Of a stretch of 18,609 bases of DNA, positions 14,507-18,609 are shown piece by piece. Below the pieces are notes generated by a model. It saw only the letters and a program-made list of their open reading frames with translations, had not been told where the DNA came from and ran no database searches. The stretch is from an uncultured Candidatus Melainabacteria bacterium (GTDB lineage Bacteria; Cyanobacteriota; Vampirovibrionia; Gastranaerophilales; Gastranaerophilaceae): NCBI GenBank assembly GCA_934693215.1, contig CAKUVB010000015.1:1-18609 (forward strand), given 5' to 3'. Position 1 is the first letter of the stretch. The number at the start of each line of letters is the position of its first letter. The position numbers and the translations under genes were made by a program.

Positions 14507-14697
14507 GTTTGATATTTTAATAATAATCAGAATTAACGAAAATTACGTCATTACGAGCGATAGTGAAATAATCCGGTTCCTTTAACATACATAAAATGAC
14601 TTACAGAATTATTTACTGGATTGCCACGTCACTTCGTGACTCGCAATGACGGACTGAACGTAATGACTAGTTTTCACGTCATTCAGAGGGCGAAGCC

Positions 14698-14792
14698 CGA
14701 AGAATCTCATGTAAGGCTTGTTAGAGATATTTCGCTTTCGCTCAATATGACGGAAGATTTTAGTCATTCCGTACTTGATACGGAATCTGTCA
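14698..14792 (+). repeat. 95-bp direct repeat, copy 2
   Basis: Second copy of the 14412-14506 unit, offset by 286 bp. Sequence similarity stops at both ends, so the unit boundary is sharp. Confidence 0.9.
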
Positions 14793-14856
14793 ATGTTAAT
14801 TATTATAATAAATATCAAATTGACAGACCTTTCTTAAATTCCTTCCATGCATATTA

Positions 14857-14889
14857 AAACCGGATTCTTCGCCTACGACTCTGAATGTC
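14857..14889 (-). repeat. Inverted copy of the palindromic repeat unit
   Basis: The complement reads GACATTCAGAGTCGTAGGCG and continues with AAGAATCC, nearly the same as the plus-strand unit starting GTCATTCAGAGCCGTAGGCG at 14253. The island thus has copies in both orientations. Confidence 0.75.
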
Positions 14890-14956
14890 CTTTTAATTAA
14901 GTAAATTATTGTTAAGTCTATTTGTTTTTAGACTTTAAATTATTATACACAAACTG

Positions 14957-14962
14957 TATAAT
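14957..14962 (+). promoter_or_regulatory. TATAAT -10 box upstream of the 76-residue gene
   Basis: A perfect TATAAT ends 11 bases before ATG 14974, leaving room for only about five untranslated bases. No ribosome site is present. The -35 region (TTTAAA at 17-18 bases) is weak. Confidence 0.4.
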
Positions 14963-14973
14963 GAGTATGTAAT

Positions 14974-15204
14974 ATGAAAATCGTCAAAACACTTAAGGAT
15001 TGTAAACTGACGCACAAGCAACAAGTATTCGCAGGCTATATCAAAGACAAAGTAGATTCTTATGTTTGTTACACACCAATCACAAATCGAGCTTATATGC
15101 GTCAATTTTTCGCTCCGGATAATGATTTATTAATGTATACAACTGCAGTTGCAGCACCACCACAAACTCTTTTACGAGGTTGCGGTGGATATAAGCAAGC
15201 TTAA
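14974..15204 (+). CDS. Small hypothetical protein (76 aa)
   Basis: Not recognised. The 76 residues are basic at the N-terminus (MKIVKTLKDCKLTHKQQ), carry a central aromatic region (YVCYTPITNRAYMRQFF) and end in PPQTLLRGCGGYKQA. There is no signal peptide or membrane segment. It has its own TATAAT box just upstream and a strong terminator just downstream, so it looks like a free-standing, possibly leaderless gene beside the repeat island. Confidence that it is translated is moderate. Confidence 0.55.
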   Translation: MKIVKTLKDCKLTHKQQVFAGYIKDKVDSYVCYTPITNRAYMRQFFAPDNDLLMYTTAVAAPPQTLLRGCGGYKQA

Positions 15205-15227
15205 AATTTAGATATAAAAATAAGTAA

Positions 15228-15265
15228 CAAAAAGGCTATCTAATAATAATTAGATAGCCTTTTTG
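15228..15265. terminator. Bidirectional intrinsic terminator
   Basis: A perfect 16-bp stem (15228-15243 with 15250-15265, loop TAATAA, core GGCTATCTAA) with A and T runs on either side. It serves the convergent 76-residue gene and rpsT. Confidence 0.92.
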
Positions 15266-15284
15266 TAAAGTTTTAAAGCAGTTA

Positions 15285-15551
15285 TTACTTAGCTAATTTT
15301 TTAACTGCAAGAGTTAATCTTGATTTTTTTCTAGCAGCAGTATTTTTGTGTAAAATACCTTTTGAAACAGCTTTGTCACAAAGTTGATAAACTTTTGACA
15401 ATGATGCATTTAAAGCTTCTTTGTCTTCACCATTAGCAAGTTCCAAAACTTTTTTTACTGCAGTTTTGATAGAAGATTTGAAAGCTACGTTTCTTTGTCT
15501 GTTTGCTTCTGCGATTAATACTCTTTTCTTAGCTGACTTAATATTTGCCAT
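15285..15551 (-). CDS. rpsT: 30S ribosomal protein S20
   Basis: Primary 16S rRNA-binding protein of the small ribosomal subunit. The 88-residue product has the family's start MANIKSAKKRVLIAEANRQRN, its basic helical bundle, and the conserved GILHKNTAARKKSRL near 65-79. An AAAGGTGA ribosome site precedes the start. The leader on the minus strand contains AAGGA-AGTCATTAA-TCCTT, a short hairpin, and a TATACT -10 candidate at 15623-15628. S20 represses its own translation in E. coli; whether it does here is unknown. Monocistronic. Confidence 0.97.
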   Translation of the reverse strand: MANIKSAKKRVLIAEANRQRNVAFKSSIKTAVKKVLELANGEDKEALNASLSKVYQLCDKAVSKGILHKNTAARKKSRLTLAVKKLAK

Positions 15552-15712
15552 TTTTATTCACCTTTCTATGTTGTATTGAACTTAAGGATTAATGACTTCC
15601 TTTAGTTCGCCACGAGGATGTGAGTATAATTATTTTACACCAAAAATATACATTACAATAGGTATATTAAAATATTTTAATTAACTTAACTAAAAAAATA
15701 AAAAGCAAATTA

Positions 15713-15991
15713 CTATGCTATAACATTAAGTTTGTGTTGTTGTTTCGTATCTTGTTTCATTTTAGCTTCACATTGTTTTTTCCAAGCAGAAGCCATTTGG
15801 TACATTAGTTGGTTTTTAGCATTTGATACTGAGTTGTGTACATCTTGTTGATGAAGTGCATTAAAACTTGTTTCACCTACTTTAGAAGCTTTCATCATGC
15901 TCAAATTATTTTGATTTGTTTGCATCATAGCCATGCCGGCATTATGTTGCATTGCGATTGCTCTAAAATGTGAAATTGCTGAAACTAACAT
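15713..15991 (-). CDS. Small Met/Gln-rich helical protein (92 aa)
   Basis: Not assigned to a family. The 92 residues are rich in Met, Gln, Asn, Ala and His (AMQHNAGMAMMQTNQNNLSMM), with a single cysteine, no signal peptide and a predicted all-helical fold ending in a basic tail (KMKQDTKQQHK). The length and composition recall secreted helical-hairpin proteins such as needle subunits, but no motif supports that. Its Gln/Asn/Ala-rich helical N-terminus is reminiscent in style of the 9691 protein. An AAGGG lies 11 bases before the start. It is transcribed toward rpsT, with no clear terminator after it. Confidence 0.7.
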   Translation of the reverse strand: MLVSAISHFRAIAMQHNAGMAMMQTNQNNLSMMKASKVGETSFNALHQQDVHNSVSNAKNQLMYQMASAWKKQCEAKMKQDTKQQHKLNVIA

Positions 15992-16179
15992 AACAAAATA
16001 TACCCTTCAAGTGATTAGATTTTACCACAATACAAAAATTTGTGCAACTACCATGTTGTCGAATATGAAGTTTTTTTTAGAATTATTTTATTAAATACTA
16101 TTGCGAAAAATCCCCGTATTTACAGAGAAACGTAATAAATGAAAATAACCCCACGAATAAGTTAATAAGAATTAAATTA

Positions 16180-16208
16180 TTCACAATATATATAATTTTA
16201 TGTATAAT
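16180..16208 (+). promoter_or_regulatory. Promoter of the glycosyltransferase gene
   Basis: TTCACA (five of six) and a perfect TATAAT (16203-16208) are separated by 17 bases. The ribosome site TTGGAGA follows at 16217-16223, giving a leader of about 15 bases. Confidence 0.65.
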
Positions 16209-16230
16209 ATCAACAATTGGAGATATGATA

Positions 16231-17196
16231 ATGAAGAATAAAAATAGAGTGAGTTTTTTACAAGATTTAAAGAGTAATTTGAGTTGGTTATTTTCTATTA
16301 ATAACATTGATGACCATTATGTAATCAAACTTTTTGGTATAAAAATTTGTAAAAAATATAATTATATTTATAATTTTAATGAAGTTAATACTTTAGGTGT
16401 AACCGACAAAAAAAGAGAAATAAAACTTATTGTTTCATTAACAACTTATCCTGCAAGAATAAATTCAGTTTATAAAACAATATCTACATTATTACAACAA
16501 ACATTAAAACCTGATGAAGTTATTTTATGGCTTTCAGAAGAGCAATTTCCAAACAAACAACTACCAGAAAATCTTACAAGACTTCAAGAGTTTGGTTTAT
16601 CAATAAAATGGTGTAAAGATGACATAAAATCTTTTAAGAAACTTATACCTGCATTGGCAGAATATAAGAATGATATTATTGTAACGGTAGATGATGACAA
16701 TTATTATGACAAGAGATTATTAGAATTTTTGTATAATTCTTATCTTGAAAATCCTGAATGTATTCAAGCAAGACAAGCATTTGTTGTTAAAATAAACAAA
16801 GATAATAAACTTACAATGAATGCAAGAAATTATACATATAATTCAACCTATCTTCCAAATTTTTTAAACGAACCTGTTGGTTGTGGTGGTGTTTTATATC
16901 CTCCAAAATCTCTTCATGAAAACGTTTTAAATTCTGAACAATTTATGAAAGAACTTCCGACACATGATGATTTGTGGTTTTGGGGACATGCAATTAGAAA
17001 TAATACCAAAATAAAAGTTCTTAAAAATGGATATAAGTTAAAAAATTATATTGTAGAAGGTTCTCAAACGGATTCATTGTGGCAAAAAAATATGAAAAAT
17101 CCAACCACAAATGTAGGAATGACAGGAGAATGTGCAATTAACAAAATGTGTGAACTTTTTCCCGAAATAAAAGAAAGATTATTACAAGAAAAATAA
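16231..17196 (+). CDS. GT-A fold glycosyltransferase, probably for a surface glycan
   Basis: The 321-residue enzyme contains a nucleotide-sugar binding GT-A domain: IVSLTTYPARINSVYKTI near 67-84 opens the Rossmann-like half, and VDDDNYY at 153-159 is the metal-binding DxD-type motif. HDDLWFW at 245-251 is the acceptor-side/catalytic segment typical of this group. The first 55 residues carry HYVIKLFGIKICKK, a linker commonly seen in capsule or LPS glycosyltransferases. The sugar is unknown. ATG 16231 is preferred over ATG 16225 because of its seven-base spacing from the GGAGA site. It has its own promoter and no other glycan genes beside it. Codon use is even more AT-rich than its neighbours, compatible with transfer. 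Confidence 0.85.
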   Translation: MKNKNRVSFLQDLKSNLSWLFSINNIDDHYVIKLFGIKICKKYNYIYNFNEVNTLGVTDKKREIKLIVSLTTYPARINSVYKTISTLLQQTLKPDEVILWLSEEQFPNKQLPENLTRLQEFGLSIKWCKDDIKSFKKLIPALAEYKNDIIVTVDDDNYYDKRLLEFLYNSYLENPECIQARQAFVVKINKDNKLTMNARNYTYNSTYLPNFLNEPVGCGGVLYPPKSLHENVLNSEQFMKELPTHDDLWFWGHAIRNNTKIKVLKNGYKLKNYIVEGSQTDSLWQKNMKNPTTNVGMTGECAINKMCELFPEIKERLLQEK

Positions 17197-17224
17197 AGAC
17201 CTAATTACAATTGAAATTCTTTCT

Positions 17225-17259
17225 TAACTATAGTACCTTAATAAATGTAACTATAGTTA
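17225..17259. promoter_or_regulatory. Paired TAACTATAGT repeats upstream of def
   Basis: TAACTATAGT occurs at 17225-17234 and 17248-17257, 23 bp apart. The second copy is part of the perfect 12-bp palindrome TAACTATAGTTA (17248-17259), just before the AAGGAA ribosome site of def. It may be an operator, or overlapping -10 elements (TATAGT). Confidence 0.35.
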
Positions 17260-17274
17260 AAAAAGGAATTAATA

Positions 17275-17841
17275 ATGTCTGTAAGAAAAATTGTTCAATA
17301 CGGGACTCCATCACTTAGAGAACCATCAAAAGAAGTACACAAAGTATCTGCAAAAATTAAAACTCTTATCAAAGATATGCTTGATACAATGTATGTTAAC
17401 AATGGTGTTGGACTTGCAGCTCCACAGGTTGGAGAAAATTTGAGAATATTTGTTATAGACGTTTCTACAAACGAAGAACCTTTAAACCCTATGGTATTTA
17501 TTAACCCAAAAATAATAAAAAAATCAGGATTAATGAAAGGTGATGAAGGTTGTTTAAGTTTCCCTCAAGCATATACTGAGGTTTGGAGATACAATAAGGT
17601 TACAGTAAAAGCTATGGATAAAAACGGACGTCCATTCCTTATGGAAGCAGAAGGAAATCTTTTAGCTAAAGCTATTCAACATGAATTTGACCATCTTGAC
17701 GGTATATTATTCATTGACCACGCAACAAACAGATTTGTTGCAGATGAAGAACTTGCAAAACATAATCTTCCACCAATTGATGTTGACAAAATGATTGAAT
17801 GTCCGGAAGAAGAAACTTCACAAAAAGAAGGAGAAGTCTAA
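17275..17841 (+). CDS. def: Peptide deformylase
   Basis: Removes the formyl group from the N-terminal methionine of nascent proteins, using a metal ion in the cytoplasm. All three family motifs are present in the 188-residue product: GVGLAAPQ at 44-51, EGCLS at 91-95 with metal ligand Cys93, and QHEFDH at 135-140 with ligands His136 and His140 and catalytic Glu137. The acidic tail (ECPEEETSQKEGEV) extends beyond the core. The AAGGAA site upstream fixes the start. The fmt gene follows after three bases, the classic def-fmt pair. Confidence 0.97.
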   Translation: MSVRKIVQYGTPSLREPSKEVHKVSAKIKTLIKDMLDTMYVNNGVGLAAPQVGENLRIFVIDVSTNEEPLNPMVFINPKIIKKSGLMKGDEGCLSFPQAYTEVWRYNKVTVKAMDKNGRPFLMEAEGNLLAKAIQHEFDHLDGILFIDHATNRFVADEELAKHNLPPIDVDKMIECPEEETSQKEGEV

Positions 17842-17844
17842 AAC

Positions 17845-18609
17845 ATGATTAATATTGTTTTTTTCGGAACTCCTGATATAGGACTCAAGTCTTTAGAATA
17901 TTTGTTCAATTCTGATAAAATTAACATTCAAGCAGTTGTAACTCAACCTGATAAACCATCAGGACGTGGACATAAAATTACGATGTCACCTATTAAACGA
18001 TTTGCACTTGAAAACGATATTCCTGTTTTTCAACCAAAATCTATTAGAAAAGAACCTTCTGTTATTGAAGGGTTAAAAAAATTACAACCTGATTTTTTTG
18101 TAACATTTGCTTTTGGACAAATTTTATCACAAGAAGTGCTTGATATTCCTAAATATGAAACTATCAACCTTCACGCATCAATGTTACCAAAATACAGAGG
18201 TGCTAACCCTATCCAAAGAGTTATTATCAATGGAGAAAAAGAAACAGGTATATGTACAATGATAACAGAACTTGGACTGGATTCAGGTGCAGTTTGTATG
18301 AGAGAAATTATTCCTATAGATGATGATATGACTTGCGAAGATTTGTATAACCAAATTTCTCAAGATTCACCAAAACTTATCGTAGAAACACTTGAAGGAA
18401 TAATTAACAACACTCTAACACCACAACCACAATGTGAGAACGGGGTTTGTATTGCTCCAAAACTTCAAAAAGAAGAATGTAGAATTGATTGGACAAAATC
18501 TGCACAAGATATTCATAACCTTGTTCGTGGAGTATGCAGATGTCCTTCAGCATTCTTTGTATTGAATAATAAAATAGTCAAAGTCATCAAAACAAAACCT
18601 GTAGAAAAA
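17845..18609 (+). CDS. fmt: Methionyl-tRNA formyltransferase (3' end beyond the window)
   Basis: Formylates initiator methionyl-tRNA from 10-formyltetrahydrofolate, providing the group that def later removes. The 255 codons visible start MINIVFFGTPDIGLKSLEYL and include TQPDKPSGRG at 33-42, then HASMLPKYRGANPIQ at 110-124. The catalytic Asn108, His110 and Asp146 (within LGLDSG) are all present. The C-terminal tRNA-binding domain begins near 210 and is cut by the window edge. A GAAGGAGA ribosome site lies inside the last codons of def, so the two genes are translated as a tight pair. Confidence 0.96.
   Translation, partial: MINIVFFGTPDIGLKSLEYLFNSDKINIQAVVTQPDKPSGRGHKITMSPIKRFALENDIPVFQPKSIRKEPSVIEGLKKLQPDFFVTFAFGQILSQEVLDIPKYETINLHASMLPKYRGANPIQRVIINGEKETGICTMITELGLDSGAVCMREIIPIDDDMTCEDLYNQISQDSPKLIVETLEGIINNTLTPQPQCENGVCIAPKLQKEECRIDWTKSAQDIHNLVRGVCRCPSAFFVLNNKIVKVIKTKPVEK

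Larger units (their letters stand above)
14123..14973. repeat. Intergenic island of short palindromic and direct repeats
   Basis: This 851-bp stretch holds no believable gene. It is built from pieces of palindromic repeats with cores like GTCATTCAGAGCC and CGAAGAATCTCAT. Clear hairpins are ATTGC...GCAAT at 14178-14207 (with inner AAAATC/GATTTT) and at 14620-14647 (inner GTCAC-TTC-GTGAC). An 18-bp direct repeat starting ACAACCCTC occurs at 14163 and 14284, and GTCATTCAGAGCCGT at 14253 and 14296. A degenerate copy is near 14547-14577, and an inverted copy near 14857-14889. Overlapping ORFs here are translated repeats. Confidence 0.8.

Noticed and set aside
14179..14520. 113-codon plus-strand ORF in the repeat island
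   Set aside because: It begins inside a palindromic repeat, and its C-terminal half reappears in a second ORF made from the 95-bp duplicate. It is translated repeat sequence, with no ribosome site.
14609..14857. ORFs on both strands across the second repeat copy (69 and 78 codons)
   Set aside because: Both are products of the same repeat units in different frames, with no ribosome site and no protein-like features.
1..18609. tRNA or rRNA genes, CRISPR arrays, insertion sequences with a transposase
   Set aside because: None was seen on either strand: no T-loop-like GGTTCAANTCC with matching stems, no regularly spaced repeats, and no transposase ORF.

Overview
The window is AT-rich, gene-dense bacterial chromosome. 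Its mixture of genes suggests an uncultured gut bacterium of the Vampirovibrionia/Melainabacteria (Gastranaerophilales-like) type. This rests on the strong A+T bias, the large protein beginning MGMAASQARYLGLTARKTN, a glucanotransferase with a short unstructured N-terminal extension, and short palindromic intergenic repeats. I recognise these from memory and could not search, so the placement is an inference (about 0.65).

Layout. 1-3365: the start of gap (minus), a DnaJ-like co-chaperone with a reduced zinc centre (minus), a secreted cysteine-repeat protein (plus), and ahcY (minus), with a 14-bp bidirectional terminator between the last two. 3366-9034: a nucleotidyltransferase-fold protein whose 5' end looks frameshifted or has an overlapping leader ORF, a small minus-strand ORF, an exported helical protein followed by an HlyD/EmrA-type membrane fusion protein, and a divergent GH77 glucanotransferase with its catalytic triad intact. 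9035-9690: a gene-poor stretch holding a multi-helix hairpin/terminator and an unexplained patch of balanced base composition. 9691-11292: a large helical protein whose ends and middle differ in codon use. 11293-11765: two hairpin terminators and the most interesting locus. 11766-14122: glmU, followed 2 nt later by a GlcF/LutA-like iron-sulfur protein. 14123-14973: an island of short palindromic repeats, including a 95-bp direct duplication. 14974-18609: a 76-residue unknown gene, rpsT (minus), a 92-residue Met/Gln-rich protein (minus), a GT-A glycosyltransferase, and the def-fmt pair, with fmt running off the window.

Most genes are ordinary housekeeping: protein maturation (def, fmt, dnaJ, rpsT), the methyl cycle (ahcY), cell-wall precursor synthesis (glmU), glycolysis and glucan metabolism (gap, the GH77 enzyme). 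The best candidate for an undescribed system lies at 11415-11690. A near-consensus promoter drives an approximately 80-nt structured RNA ending in a strong terminator. The opposite strand carries a 29-codon ORF with a strong ribosome binding site, encoding a one-membrane-segment peptide with a charged tail. Its last codons are the complement of the RNA's terminator. The arrangement resembles a type I toxin-antitoxin locus such as par/fst or bsrG/SR4. The 5' ends of the two putative transcripts also share sequence.
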